DNA from: Cytophagales bacterium
GTDB taxonomy: Bacteria; Bacteroidota; Bacteroidia; Cytophagales; Spirosomataceae
Direction: 5' to 3'
DNA length: 64,000 bases
NCBI GenBank assembly: GCA_024742395.1
Contig: JANSYO010000015.1
Span: forward strand, 23,456 to 87,455
Shown: positions 44,579-54,463 of the stretch, one piece after another
Layout of the letters: every line of letters starts with the position of its first letter
Position numbering within the stretch: position 1 is the first letter of the stretch
Made by a program: the position numbers and the translations under genes
The notes under the pieces: model-generated
Database searches by the model: none
The model's input: the letters and a program-made list of their open reading frames with translations, nothing else
What the model was told of the DNA's origin: nothing

Positions 44579-45877
44579 TTACTTTTTTAACATCTTCATT
44601 ATCCAAGACCTCTGAGCCTGCTGTTGTTCAGGGTAAACCCAATGGGCCGATTCTAAGGCAAGAAATTTCTCTTTCGGAGATTTGATACTGTTGTAAGCAG
44701 CAAAAATGGATGTAGGTGGCACCACATTGTCATTGTAACCAAATGAGAACCAAACAGGTGCTGTTATTTGCTTGGCAAAGTTTACTCCATCGTAATAACT
44801 CAGTGTTTCCACAATATCTGCATGAGCTGCTCTTTCCCATTTAGATTCATCTTGCAGGTAATGTGGCCAGCCTCCTGCCCTACCATGCAAATAACCAGTC
44901 ATATCGCACATGGCAGGATGAACCGGAGCGGCACAGGTGACACGCTTATCCAGACCCGCAGTAATAAGACTTAATGCTCCTCCCTGGCTACTTCCCATGA
45001 CCCCAAGATTTTTTCCATCCCACTGGGGCAAGCTGGTAAGGAAATCATTGGCTTTTATACAACCCAAATAGACTCTTTTATAGAAATAATCATCCTTGTC
45101 TTCTATTCCGTTGTTCCAATAATGGTTATTCCAGCCTGCTAGTAGATCGTCATAACTTTGCTGGGGCATAATCACTGAAATACCATGAATGCCGATCTCA
45201 AAACTGATGATTCCATCTTCAGCAAATTGCGGGTCTCCGTAATATGACCGTATACCAGCTCCAGGCACTTTTAAAACCGCTGGGTACTTTCCTTCTTTCT
45301 TAGGAACACTCAATATTCCATAAAGCCTGGCACCTCTTTTCCAATTTTGAAGACTTACGTGATAGACATTCACATTCTCTGTGCACCGATCAGGTATAAG
45401 AGTCATTTTAGTATCTAAAGGTAGCTTATTATTCTCTTCTATGGCCTCAGACCAAAAAGTATTAAAATCCTCAGGTAATTCTACCGTAGCAGTAATTTTC
45501 TCAGGTTCAAAGCCAGCCGTGGCCCAGGCCCTGTATGTTTTACCGTCATAATCTACCGACACCTCACATCTTAAAAATCCTGGCTCATCCAAACTGCCAG
45601 CTTTTAGCAACACAGAGCCGGTGGTTAATAACACATCATGTGATACCTGTGGGTCCATGCGTTCAGGTCCCATGGTATAATGTATAGTAATATCCCGGAG
45701 GGCTACATTACTTTTCAATACCGTCACCTGAAACTCTGCCTCCTCTCCTACTTTATAGGTCCAATCTGAATGATTGGGGGAAATGACAATTTCTATCCAC
45801 TGATGATCTGGTGGTGGCTGGGAAAAGCCTTGAGAGAACAAACAAAAGGTTATTAGTAGAGCTAAAATTTTCTTCAT
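44579..45877 (-). CDS. Secreted CE7 acetyl xylan esterase
   Basis: From the ATG at 45875-45877 (an upstream TTG is also open) the protein has a Sec signal (SQGFSQ), an N-terminal beta domain and an alpha/beta-hydrolase domain with GSSQGGALS (nucleophile Ser), VHPAMCDM and a C-terminal SAHWVYPEQQ with the catalytic His. The family removes acetyl groups from xylan or oligosaccharides; in this locus it may act on acetylated glucomannan. It lies between GH3 and GH32 genes. Confidence 0.88.
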   Translation of the reverse strand: MKKILALLITFCLFSQGFSQPPPDHQWIEIVISPNHSDWTYKVGEEAEFQVTVLKSNVALRDITIHYTMGPERMDPQVSHDVLLTTGSVLLKAGSLDEPGFLRCEVSVDYDGKTYRAWATAGFEPEKITATVELPEDFNTFWSEAIEENNKLPLDTKMTLIPDRCTENVNVYHVSLQNWKRGARLYGILSVPKKEGKYPAVLKVPGAGIRSYYGDPQFAEDGIISFEIGIHGISVIMPQQSYDDLLAGWNNHYWNNGIEDKDDYFYKRVYLGCIKANDFLTSLPQWDGKNLGVMGSSQGGALSLITAGLDKRVTCAAPVHPAMCDMTGYLHGRAGGWPHYLQDESKWERAAHADIVETLSYYDGVNFAKQITAPVWFSFGYNDNVVPPTSIFAAYNSIKSPKEKFLALESAHWVYPEQQQAQRSWIMKMLKK

Positions 45878-45905
45878 TCTAAGCGGTTTCAATCAATACT
45901 ATAGG

Positions 45906-48152
45906 CTATTTTAATTCTAAATCTGCTTCTAAAACGTCATCAGAGTTTTTACCTACAAACACCTTAAATGCTCCTTTTTGAAGGAGTGTATTTCCGTTTT
46001 CATCGTAAAAAGAGAGCTTTGTTGCAGGTAGTTCAAAACTTACTGTACGGCTTTGACCGGCTGGGATATCTACTCTGGTAAAGTCTTTTAATTCCTTCAC
46101 AGGCCTGATTGGCTGTGCCACTAAATCTCTGATGTATAATTGGACAATTTCTGTTCCATCTACCTGAGAGGTATTTTTGATATTTACAGTTACCGTAACA
46201 GACTCATTTTGATTAATGGACTTTTTAGAAAGCTTCAAATCACTGTATTCGTAAGTGGAATAACTCAAACCATAACCAAAAGGAAACAAGGGCTCATTAG
46301 GGATGTCTCTGTACCGTGATACCCAAAAATGGGCCGGGCCTTCATTACCATCCTGGTGAGGGCGACCGGTATTGTAATGGTTATAATATACCGGAATCTG
46401 ACCTACCGCTGCCGGAAAACTCATGGCCGTTTTAGCTGAAGGATTTACATCACCACTTAAAACATCTGCCACTCCATGGCCATGTTGTGTACCGCCAATC
46501 CACGTGTAAAGTATTGTCCCGAAATCCCTTACCACTTCTGTCAAAACCATTGGGCGACCTGCCTGCACTAATACCACCACCGGCTTACCAGTGGCCTTTG
46601 CGGCATGAAGCATGGTCATCTGTCCATCAGAAGGGGAAATATCTCCAAGCGAACGAGCCTCTCCGGCCAAATCGCCAAAAAGACCAATAGTGGCAATGAC
46701 CACTTCTGCTTTTTTAGCTGCCTTGTTTATCTGTTTAACTGCATTCTGATCAAAAATTCCGTCACGGTTAACTGCCTGAATAAATGTAATATCAGAAGCA
46801 GGGTATTTGGCTTTTAAACCTTCTAATATGGTTACCGTATTGGCATGATCACCCTGACCTTTCCAAAAGTCAAGAACATCTTCTTGACTTTCTGCCAAAT
46901 GACCTAACACTAGAATGCTTTTTGGATTTTGTAGAGGTAAAAGACCTTGATCGTTTTTAAGCAGGGTCATAGATGCCGCCGCCGACTTACGAGCTTCTGC
47001 TAAATGTTCAGCAGCCAGTAATGTTCTCCTTTCTTTTGCAGCATCATGATACTTGTAAGGATCATCAAATAATCCTAATTGAAATTTGAGGCTCAAAACT
47101 CGCTTAACTGCCTCATCAAGCACCGCCATGGGTACTTCTCCATTTTTAACCGATTCAGCCAAAGTAGTTCTCATGACCCCAGACTCCATATCCATGTCTG
47201 AACCTGCCATGATGGACTGTATTGCTGCCTCTTTGGCATCTTTTGAGTAACCATGATTTATCATCTCTCCAAAAGAAGCCCAGTCTGAAACTACCAGTCC
47301 ATTAAAGCCCCATTTATCTCTTAGAACCTGATTAACCAGGAAGTCGCTACCGCTGGAGGGTACACCATCCATGATATTAAAACTATTCATTACAGTGGCC
47401 ACACCGGCTTCAACAGCGGCTTTATATGGTGGCAAATAATAATTCCATAAGGCGTATCGACTGAGATCTACTGTATTGTATTCTTTACCAGCTTCTGCAG
47501 CTCCGTAAGCTGCAAAATGCTTCACTGTGGCCAGCACATGATTTTCATCTAAATTGCCTTGGAAACCTTTTACACGTGCTTCTGCAAACTTTGCTTGTAA
47601 GTATGGGTCTTCTCCTGAGCCTTCCATCACCCTGCCCCATCTTGGCTCTCTGGAAACATCCATCATGGGTGCAAAAGTCCAGTGTAAACCGGCAGCAGAT
47701 GCTTCTTTGGCAGCAATTGCGGTAGCTCTTTCAGCGGCTTCGAGATCCCAGGAAGCAGCTTCTGCCAAAGGGATAGGGAATACGGTTTTGTATCCATGAA
47801 TAACATCAAAAGCAAATAGCAGAGGAATACCCAGTCGCGTCTGCTCTACGGCTATTTTCTGAGTAGCAAGAGTTTGCTCAGTACCCACTACATTTAAGAA
47901 AGAGCCCACCATGCCTTCTTTTAATAATTGTACTTTTCCTTGTGCTCCGGGGTCATTGGCCACAGAAGGCCCTGTAAGTACTCCACCATTGACTTGATTT
48001 AATTGACCCACTTTCTCTTCAATGGTCATCCTAGCCAAGAGATCATTTATTCGTTCCTGCGAGCTATATGAAGGGTTTTTATAGACTGGCTGCTGAGCAA
48101 AAGCCATAGAACAGGTAAAAATTGCTGCAAGCAGCAAATGTATCTTTTTCAT
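45906..48152 (-). CDS. bglX: Periplasmic GH3 beta-glucosidase (BglX-like)
   Basis: The 748-residue protein carries a Sec signal (SMAFAQ), the two GH3 domains (LLFAFDVIHGYKT, MEGSGEDPYL, nucleophile Asp near residue 287 in VVSDWASFGE) and a C-terminal fibronectin-III-like domain (IVQLYIRD). It should release terminal beta-glucose from oligosaccharides, for example from the glucose-containing ends of glucomannan fragments. It is 16 bases after the epimerase gene. Confidence 0.93.
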   Translation of the reverse strand: MKKIHLLLAAIFTCSMAFAQQPVYKNPSYSSQERINDLLARMTIEEKVGQLNQVNGGVLTGPSVANDPGAQGKVQLLKEGMVGSFLNVVGTEQTLATQKIAVEQTRLGIPLLFAFDVIHGYKTVFPIPLAEAASWDLEAAERATAIAAKEASAAGLHWTFAPMMDVSREPRWGRVMEGSGEDPYLQAKFAEARVKGFQGNLDENHVLATVKHFAAYGAAEAGKEYNTVDLSRYALWNYYLPPYKAAVEAGVATVMNSFNIMDGVPSSGSDFLVNQVLRDKWGFNGLVVSDWASFGEMINHGYSKDAKEAAIQSIMAGSDMDMESGVMRTTLAESVKNGEVPMAVLDEAVKRVLSLKFQLGLFDDPYKYHDAAKERRTLLAAEHLAEARKSAAASMTLLKNDQGLLPLQNPKSILVLGHLAESQEDVLDFWKGQGDHANTVTILEGLKAKYPASDITFIQAVNRDGIFDQNAVKQINKAAKKAEVVIATIGLFGDLAGEARSLGDISPSDGQMTMLHAAKATGKPVVVLVQAGRPMVLTEVVRDFGTILYTWIGGTQHGHGVADVLSGDVNPSAKTAMSFPAAVGQIPVYYNHYNTGRPHQDGNEGPAHFWVSRYRDIPNEPLFPFGYGLSYSTYEYSDLKLSKKSINQNESVTVTVNIKNTSQVDGTEIVQLYIRDLVAQPIRPVKELKDFTRVDIPAGQSRTVSFELPATKLSFYDENGNTLLQKGAFKVFVGKNSDDVLEADLELK

Positions 48153-48168
48153 CGTTTAGGTTTTAAGG

Positions 48169-49401
48169 TTATTTCTTAGAAGACAATTTATCAATTCTTC
48201 TGACGATTTCCATACATGCTCTGCCATTATGATACGGACATTTCCAAAAACCGACCTTGTCCTCTTCGCTCATGAGTTCATATTCTTCGTTAATTTCTGA
48301 AGGTGGGTAAACTCCCCAGTACCATTCTCCATTCTTATAGTCAATTAAATTTTCCTTAATAAACTCCCACGAAGCCCCCACAAGACACAGATATCTTTTT
48401 TCACCACTAAGTTCATAAGCGTTAAAGAATCCTACCATAGCTTCTGCACTTACCCACCATTCTCTGTGATCATCAAGATGATTATTCGCCTGATCAAACT
48501 CATGATTTAAGCTACCGTCCAGGTTTAGTCCGTCCATGGCTGACTCGGCCATTTTTAGAGCAATATTGGCCCATTTCTTAATTAGCTTTTTATCTTTTAA
48601 AGCCTGTGCAGATTCATATAAAAGCCAGGAAGCCTCGATATCGTGTCCAAAAGAAACGGCCTGAGACTGGGCGTTCCACTCTTTATCAAAAAAGAGCTTC
48701 ATATGACCAGTTTTTTTTACAATTATTTTGCTTTCAAAAATGCTCAGCAACTGCCTTATACGTTTATTCAGCATTTCGGTGGGCCACACCTTATACAAAT
48801 TCACATAAGCTTCTATAATATGTAAATGCGTATTCATGGTCTTAGGATCATTCCTGTCTTTTTCACTTAGCCTAAGATCCTCTAAAAGCTGCCAATCTTC
48901 AGAAAAGGCTTCTAAATAGCCCCCGTTTCTTTCATCAAAACTATATTTTTCTATCAGTTCAAAAAGTTCTTTGGCATAGGTAAGAGCTTCCTCCTTTTTG
49001 GTTAAATGATAATACTCAGAGAGCCCATAAATAGCAAAAGACAGACCGTAAATCTGCTTTCTGGTCGACTTCGGCGTACCATCAGGATTTAGAGACCAAA
49101 AAACTCCTCCATTACCTTTATCAATAAAATGGTTTTTGAAATAATCAAACGATCGTTTGGCAATGCGTAGACATTGTTCTTTCTCAATAGCACTTAAAAA
49201 AGAAAAACCTGCCGCTGCCGAGAAGGTCCAAAGTATACGGGCATTAAGCACACCCCCTTTTTCGGCCTTTATGTAAATATTATGGTTATGGTCCATTTTC
49301 CCAATAAAGCCGCCATTAGCTTCATCCAGTGTATTGACCGTCCAGAATTCGAGAATAGAACTTAATTCAGCTCTAATCTCATCTCTTATTTTTGTAAGCA
49401 T
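48169..49401 (-). CDS. AGE-family disaccharide 2-epimerase (cellobiose/mannobiose)
   Basis: The 410-residue protein is an (alpha/alpha)6 barrel of the N-acylglucosamine 2-epimerase family. FGHDIEASWLLYE, DDHREWWVSAEAMVGF and the terminal CPYHNGRACMEI include the catalytic histidines typical of cellobiose 2-epimerases. In Bacteroides fragilis the relative turns mannobiose into mannosyl-glucose for GH130 phosphorylase. With both GH26 and GH130 genes in this locus the mannobiose reading is the better one. No signal peptide: cytoplasmic. Confidence 0.9.
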   Translation of the reverse strand: MLTKIRDEIRAELSSILEFWTVNTLDEANGGFIGKMDHNHNIYIKAEKGGVLNARILWTFSAAAGFSFLSAIEKEQCLRIAKRSFDYFKNHFIDKGNGGVFWSLNPDGTPKSTRKQIYGLSFAIYGLSEYYHLTKKEEALTYAKELFELIEKYSFDERNGGYLEAFSEDWQLLEDLRLSEKDRNDPKTMNTHLHIIEAYVNLYKVWPTEMLNKRIRQLLSIFESKIIVKKTGHMKLFFDKEWNAQSQAVSFGHDIEASWLLYESAQALKDKKLIKKWANIALKMAESAMDGLNLDGSLNHEFDQANNHLDDHREWWVSAEAMVGFFNAYELSGEKRYLCLVGASWEFIKENLIDYKNGEWYWGVYPPSEINEEYELMSEEDKVGFWKCPYHNGRACMEIVRRIDKLSSKK

Positions 49402-49405
49402 TCGA

Positions 49406-49909
49406 TTAGCTCTTCTTTTCTTTGACAGGAATCCAAATTTCTTCTTCTGATAGTGGATTAGTGGGCCCCAGGTATTTTGCTCCTAAGACTTGAAAATGCT
49501 CTCTATTGTCTAAATAGTAAATCGAATTAGGAAGCCATACACTGTGGATATACTGTATAGTTTCCATAAATTTATTTACATCTCCGATATGATCAAACTT
49601 TGCATAAAGACCACCTTCAAGCGTATACGAGTTTAAACCTTCAAACACTTTGCCGGTTTCTTCTACTTCCACAGCTACCCATTTGGTAAATGTGGTATCG
49701 ATACCAAAATTTTCGAATGACAAATTCGCATCATAAATAATCACCTCAAAAATTGATCCATCCAGCTTATTATCAACTTCTTTGACCCTAGGCATGAATG
49801 CCTTGAATAAAGAAGCAGTTCCATCATTTTGGAGAGACATTCCGGCAGATTGGCCTATAAGACTCTTCGATTCTAATTTTATAATAGTGGGTTCCTGCAT
49901 ACATATCAT
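49406..49909 (-). CDS. GyrI-like small-molecule-binding protein
   Basis: The 167-residue protein resembles the effector-binding domain of AraC/MerR regulators (GyrI-like), without any DNA-binding part: MPRVKEVDNKLDGSIFEVIIYD, FTKWVAVEVEE, YHIG-type GGLYAKFDHIGDV and EIWIPVKEK. Its role is unknown. The start codon overlaps the end of the acetyltransferase gene by 4 bases, and the epimerase gene follows after 4 bases, so it is in the middle of the mannan operon. Confidence 0.75.
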   Translation of the reverse strand: MICMQEPTIIKLESKSLIGQSAGMSLQNDGTASLFKAFMPRVKEVDNKLDGSIFEVIIYDANLSFENFGIDTTFTKWVAVEVEETGKVFEGLNSYTLEGGLYAKFDHIGDVNKFMETIQYIHSVWLPNSIYYLDNREHFQVLGAKYLGPTNPLSEEEIWIPVKEKKS

Positions 49910-50355
49910 GTTAAAACCAGATCACAATTGTGCTCTATATCGGTAATTTCAGCCCCTAAACTAATATAAAAGGCTTTGGCGGGTTCGTTCCAGTGCGAGA
50001 CCTGCCATTTTACTTTGTAGCAGTCCATTTCTTTAGCCAGTGTAATCACCTTTGTAATTAATGCTTTGCCCGCTCCTAGCCCCCGAAACTCCGGCTTGAG
50101 GTACAAGTCATCAAGGTGCATGGCTTTCCCTGTCCAGGTATGATATGCAAGATACCAGGTGGTATAACCCACCAATTTCTTCTCGCTTGTTTCAACTACA
50201 AACCCTTTCAGATATTCACTTTCCTTTTTCATTTTAGAAAGTGAATTCTTCAGTGCTTCGGGCCGTCTTTCGAAGACCGTAAATTCTTTAAAAAGCTCAA
50301 AGAGGGCTTCAAAATCACCCTCTTTGAGTTCTCTGATATGTAGGTTTGAATTCAA
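49906..50355 (-). CDS. GNAT-family N-acetyltransferase
   Basis: The 149-residue protein has the acetyl-CoA-binding motif RGLGAGKAL with the preceding LDDLYLKPEF, and resembles diamine/spermidine-type acetyltransferases. The substrate is unknown. It follows the MFS gene without a gap and is coupled to the GyrI-like gene. Its presence inside a sugar-use operon is not explained by the pathway. Confidence 0.85.
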   Translation of the reverse strand: MNSNLHIRELKEGDFEALFELFKEFTVFERRPEALKNSLSKMKKESEYLKGFVVETSEKKLVGYTTWYLAYHTWTGKAMHLDDLYLKPEFRGLGAGKALITKVITLAKEMDCYKVKWQVSHWNEPAKAFYISLGAEITDIEHNCDLVLT

Positions 50356-51954
50356 TTAGTGTCCTCCCTTGCTCATAGATTTTGCAACTTCAGCATCAAA
50401 GTCAATTCCTTGTTTACGAAGTGTACGCTGAGCCACAATTCCAAAAATGAATAAATAAACAAAACATCCTGTAGCTAAAACATAAGAGATCTGTATTCCT
50501 ATCATGTCTGCTAATTTACCTTGTACCACCGGGAGAATAGAGCCTCCCAAAATCATCATAATTAATAAGGCAGAGCCCTGATTGGTAAACTTACCCAAGC
50601 CGGCTGTTCCTAATGAGAAAATACTAGGCCATAAAACCGAGCAGAAGAGCCCACCAGAAATAAGACTAAACAAGGCGATATCGCCCGTTGTAAACACTCC
50701 AATGAGTGTCATAATAGCTCCTAAAGCGGTAAAAATTAACAATATAAGAACTGGCTTTTCTCTACTCGCTATAAAAGCTAACACCATTATCGTCACACAA
50801 ATAGCGTAAGGATACAGATCAGAAACGTCTCCACTATACAGGGAGTTGGCAAAAAGCACAATGCCAAACGCGGCAAATGGTACCACCCAAGTTAAAATCT
50901 TTTTCCACATAGCAGTAGGATTAAAGGCCGGCATGGCGGCTGTCCAACGGCCAATCATCATACTTCCCCAAAATAGAGACACATACTTTGAAATCTCAGA
51001 AGAGTCCAAATCCTGAGTTTCTTTGAGGTATTCACCCAAATTGGAACCTACCGTCACCTCTACTCCTACATAGACAAAGATAGCTGCCATGCCGAGCAGT
51101 GCCTGAGGGTAATCAAACACTGTACTTTCGCTTCCGGTTAATGGTCCTGCTTTCATTCCTCTGAATAAAGCATACAAAAGGAAAAGCACCATGATACCAA
51201 AAGAAACCATGATTGCCAACTCAATACTGCCAAAAATAGAGGTTAAAACAAATACTGTAATTAGGAAAAGTGGGGCAAAAGTGAGCGTATTATCCACTTC
51301 TACTTCTTCTTCGTTTTTAATTCGAGGTAGTTTAGAAACTAAAAAGAAAATTGCCACTATTACGAACAAAGCTCCCAGTATTAAGTAAGGAATCTTTACA
51401 TCTTGTATAGATGCATTTGCAGCCGCTTCTTTAGAGATAGATCCAAAGATGGCATAACTCACAAGAGCCGGCCCAATAGTGCCTCCAAAATTATTTACAG
51501 CACCGCCCATATTTATACGTTGAGCTCCGGTTTCTGGTGGCCCCAGGGCTATCATGAAGGGCTGAGTGGCGGTTTGCTGCAGACTGAAACCCAGACCCAC
51601 GATAAATAAACCACCTAAAAGCAGTTCATATGACTTTATTTCAGCCGCCGGATAAAATAGTAGTGTTCCTAAGGCAGAAAGGCCCAGACCTATAACGATA
51701 CCGTTTTTGTAACCGATTTTATTTAGAATGTCTGTCTTAGTGAATTTTGAGAACATCAAGTAAAGCCAAGATCCAACAAAGTAGGCTGCATAAAAGGCGA
51801 AATCCACCAATTGGGCTTGTGTTTGAGACAGTTCAAATTTCTCTTTAAAAAGTGGAATTAATATTCCGTTAGAGGCTGCCACAAAGCTCCAAAAAAACCA
51901 CACCGTCATAAGTGTGTAAAGGGCAGACATATTATTGGTTTTCTTTTCAGTCAT
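50356..51954 (-). CDS. FHS-type MFS sugar transporter
   Basis: The 532-residue protein has at least 12 predicted membrane helices and resembles the FucP/GluP (fucose-galactose-glucose) group: FKEKFELSQTQAQLVDFAFY, GLGFSLQQTATQPFMIALG and RINMGGAVNNFGGTIGPAL. It is about 100 residues longer than FucP, mainly through extra helices in the middle. It likely imports mannobiose or related disaccharides by proton symport, since the epimerase and GH130 enzymes work in the cytoplasm. A promoter element precedes it and the operon continues to GH106. Confidence 0.88.
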   Translation of the reverse strand: MTEKKTNNMSALYTLMTVWFFWSFVAASNGILIPLFKEKFELSQTQAQLVDFAFYAAYFVGSWLYLMFSKFTKTDILNKIGYKNGIVIGLGLSALGTLLFYPAAEIKSYELLLGGLFIVGLGFSLQQTATQPFMIALGPPETGAQRINMGGAVNNFGGTIGPALVSYAIFGSISKEAAANASIQDVKIPYLILGALFVIVAIFFLVSKLPRIKNEEEVEVDNTLTFAPLFLITVFVLTSIFGSIELAIMVSFGIMVLFLLYALFRGMKAGPLTGSESTVFDYPQALLGMAAIFVYVGVEVTVGSNLGEYLKETQDLDSSEISKYVSLFWGSMMIGRWTAAMPAFNPTAMWKKILTWVVPFAAFGIVLFANSLYSGDVSDLYPYAICVTIMVLAFIASREKPVLILLIFTALGAIMTLIGVFTTGDIALFSLISGGLFCSVLWPSIFSLGTAGLGKFTNQGSALLIMMILGGSILPVVQGKLADMIGIQISYVLATGCFVYLFIFGIVAQRTLRKQGIDFDAEVAKSMSKGGH

Positions 51955-51979
51955 TAGGGTATATAGAGGTTATTTGAAT

Positions 51980-52014
51980 CAAAAATAGAATTTCCATTCT
52001 TAATTTTTAGCAAA
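51980..52014 (-). promoter_or_regulatory. Promoter for the MFS-to-GH106 operon
   Basis: On the minus strand TTTG (complement of 52011-52014) precedes TATTTTTG (complement of 51980-51987) by 23 bases, at the upper limit of usual spacing. The -7 box is 26 bases before the MFS ATG. Confidence 0.45.
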
Positions 52015-52073
52015 GGGGCTATTCTTAATCTTGTTTTTTGGTGGGTTAATAGAGATTCATACCTGAGTTTCAC

Positions 52074-52109
52074 ATAAAAAAAGCCGAAACAATGAATGCA
52101 ACGGCCTTT
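52074..52109 (-). terminator. Terminator after GH130
   Basis: On the minus strand a stem of about 7 bp with one bulged G (AAAGGCCG / CGGCTTT) ends in a run of seven U residues. It divides the mannan locus into a GH26-GH130 unit and a transporter-led unit. Confidence 0.7.
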
Positions 52110-52136
52110 ATTTCACTTCCAATTAAAATTTAGGTA

Positions 52137-53318
52137 TTAGTCTTTTTTACTAAGGTGAGCTTTATTCTTTTTTATAATTTCCATCAAAGTATCTACTGAA
52201 GCCGCAGATCGGAAACCATCTTCAGGGGTATTTATGCAGTAGTCTAATAATTTATCTACTGTGCTGGTAGCCACATGCATTCTGGTGTCTGAAGATGCAT
52301 AATAGATGAACACCGTGCCATCATCATCGGCTATCCATCCATTGGCAAAAGCTACGTTTGATACATCACCAACTCGTTCTTCACCTTCAGGGGCAATGAA
52401 ATAACCCCCGGGAAGATGAATAACCTTCGTCAGGTCATTAAGATCAGTCATAAACATATATAATACATATCTTAAACCTGCGGCGGTATTCCTAACTCCA
52501 TGTGCCAGATGTAACCATCCTTTTTCTGTTTTTATTGGAGCTGGTCCCTCGCCATTTTTGACTTCATAAACTGTGTGGTATTGCTTTCCATGCAAAATGA
52601 CCTCTTTCTCAATTACCGCATTTGTAATATCAGAACAAAGGCCAAAACCAATGCCTCCGCCGGTTCCTGCTTCTATAAAACTATCCTGAGGTCTGGTATA
52701 AAAGGCATATTTGCCGTCTACAAACTCCTCATGCAGCACTGCATTTCTTTGCTGCGATGAATTGGTCTTAAGATCTGTAAGTCTCTCCCAATTCACTAAA
52801 TCTTTGGTGCGGGCTATTCCCGCAGAGGCATGAGCAGAAGACTCATCACCCTGAGGAGCATCCGGATCTTTTCGTTCAGCACAAAACACACCATATATCC
52901 AGCCATCTTCGTGTGCTGTCAATCTCATGTCATAAACATTTCCATCTGGGTTATCCGTTTCAGGCATTGTGATGGGGAAATCCCAAAAACGAAAGTTATC
53001 AATGCCGTTTGGACTTTCAGCTATGGCAAAAAATGACTTACGATCATAGCCCTCAGTTCTGGCTACTAATAAATATTTACCCTTCCATTTTATGGCTCCG
53101 GCATTAAAGGCTGCATTGATACCAAACCTTTTCATTAAATAAGGGTTGGTATCAGGATTTAAGTCATATTCCCAAAACAGGGGTGCATGAGCAGCAGTAA
53201 GCACAGGGTTTAAATAGCGGTCAAAAATCCCATTACCGAGCTTTTCTTTCTCATTTTTTTTAGAAAGAAGTGCTTCCTTTTCTTCCTTTAAAGCCTTGAG
53301 CCTTTGATCAAATATCAT
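52137..53318 (-). CDS. GH130 4-O-beta-mannosyl-glucose phosphorylase
   Basis: The 393-residue protein is strikingly close to the B. fragilis enzyme over its whole length ([52 protein letters not shown] with the catalytic Asp130, [20 protein letters not shown]). It cleaves mannosyl-beta-1,4-glucose with phosphate to mannose-1-phosphate and glucose. There is no signal peptide, as expected for a cytoplasmic phosphorylase. The GH26 gene ends its upstream neighbour 17 bases away. Confidence 0.95.
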   Translation of the reverse strand: MIFDQRLKALKEEKEALLSKKNEKEKLGNGIFDRYLNPVLTAAHAPLFWEYDLNPDTNPYLMKRFGINAAFNAGAIKWKGKYLLVARTEGYDRKSFFAIAESPNGIDNFRFWDFPITMPETDNPDGNVYDMRLTAHEDGWIYGVFCAERKDPDAPQGDESSAHASAGIARTKDLVNWERLTDLKTNSSQQRNAVLHEEFVDGKYAFYTRPQDSFIEAGTGGGIGFGLCSDITNAVIEKEVILHGKQYHTVYEVKNGEGPAPIKTEKGWLHLAHGVRNTAAGLRYVLYMFMTDLNDLTKVIHLPGGYFIAPEGEERVGDVSNVAFANGWIADDDGTVFIYYASSDTRMHVATSTVDKLLDYCINTPEDGFRSAASVDTLMEIIKKNKAHLSKKD

Positions 53319-53335
53319 TTTCTATAAAATTAACC

Positions 53336-54463
53336 TTATTTATATTTATTGTATAAATCTGCCTCACGAGCCTGCTTTTCAAAGAATACTTTGCCAGAGG
53401 CAGCCATTTCCTTAAAGTCTTGTTCACTATGCTGACCCGGATAAGGAGCATAATAGTGATCAGGCCTTCCATTTCTCCATACCATGAAATATGCGGCCTG
53501 ATTATCTTCCAAAATTGGTAAAACAATATTAGTCCACCAGTTATTTTCTGTAACTCTTTCTAAACCAGTCTCTGTGAAAGCCCAGGGCTTATCTTTCTCC
53601 AACCCTAATTTCCTGACTGTGCCCAGCATTCTTCGGGCATTTTTAACAAACTGCTCGTTACTGGCAGGTGCGTTTCTATGATAAGAATCAAAGCCCAGAA
53701 TATCGACATATTTATCGCCGGGGTACCTTTCTAGGTAGTGCTCTTCAGACCCGAAATTATCAGTAGAATAAGCAAAAAGGAGATGATGAACCTTTTTCTT
53801 CTTTGTAAGATATTTCACGGTCTTTTGCCAAAACTCCTGATACTCCTGCGGGCTGCAATAGTCTGCACCCCACCAAAACCAGCTACCTGTGTGCTCATGG
53901 TATGGCCTGAAAATTATGGGAATTTTTGCACCATCTTCGGATTCTAATGAATGAAAAAATCGGGCAAGTTTGTCAAGCGAGCTTTTCCTATACTTTCTAA
54001 ATTCTTTTCCCTTTCCCAGAATTACAGGAATCGTATTTTCTACTTTGTCCCAGGTAGTTTTAGTGTAGTCCAAGGGATTATTTGGGTGCCAACTTATGGT
54101 AGTTACCCCGCCGCGGGCATAATTCTCAAGTATTAATTCTCTGATTTTATCAAAAGGCACATCATCAAGATTAGCTTCTTTATCAAGCTCTAAATGACCT
54201 AAATCAAACCCAATAACGGCCGCATGCTCTCCTATGATAGACTTTATGTCTGAACGGCCATTCTCACCTATCCATCGAGTTTGATCCGAATTTAAACCAT
54301 AAGCAGGGGAATCCTGATGGCCAAACAATGTTCCTTTAGCTCCTATAGTTTTCAGTTGAGCATACAGCGACACCGTTTCTTCAGTGGCTTTGGGGTCTAC
54401 CTGAGTATATCCAAAAAAGGGCATCAATATAAAAAAAAGAATATAGAAATTTCTCATGACCAT
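53336..54463 (-). CDS. Secreted GH26 endo-beta-1,4-mannanase
   Basis: After a Sec signal (ending FFGYTQ) the single GH26 domain shows TLFGHQDS, FDLGHLELD, FRPYHEHTGSWFWWG with acid/base Glu190 and AFTETG with nucleophile Glu298. It has the same compact layout as B. fragilis ManA, which releases mannobiose. The start could be either of two ATGs (54463 or 54457). It opens the GH26-GH130 transcript and lies opposite the AraC regulator. Confidence 0.93.
   Translation of the reverse strand: MVMRNFYILFFILMPFFGYTQVDPKATEETVSLYAQLKTIGAKGTLFGHQDSPAYGLNSDQTRWIGENGRSDIKSIIGEHAAVIGFDLGHLELDKEANLDDVPFDKIRELILENYARGGVTTISWHPNNPLDYTKTTWDKVENTIPVILGKGKEFRKYRKSSLDKLARFFHSLESEDGAKIPIIFRPYHEHTGSWFWWGADYCSPQEYQEFWQKTVKYLTKKKKVHHLLFAYSTDNFGSEEHYLERYPGDKYVDILGFDSYHRNAPASNEQFVKNARRMLGTVRKLGLEKDKPWAFTETGLERVTENNWWTNIVLPILEDNQAAYFMVWRNGRPDHYYAPYPGQHSEQDFKEMAASGKVFFEKQAREADLYNKYK

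Noticed and set aside
44131..44685. Plus-strand frame of 184 codons opposite GH32 and CE7 genes
   Set aside because: It crosses the boundary of two real genes on the other strand and has no domain or start signal.
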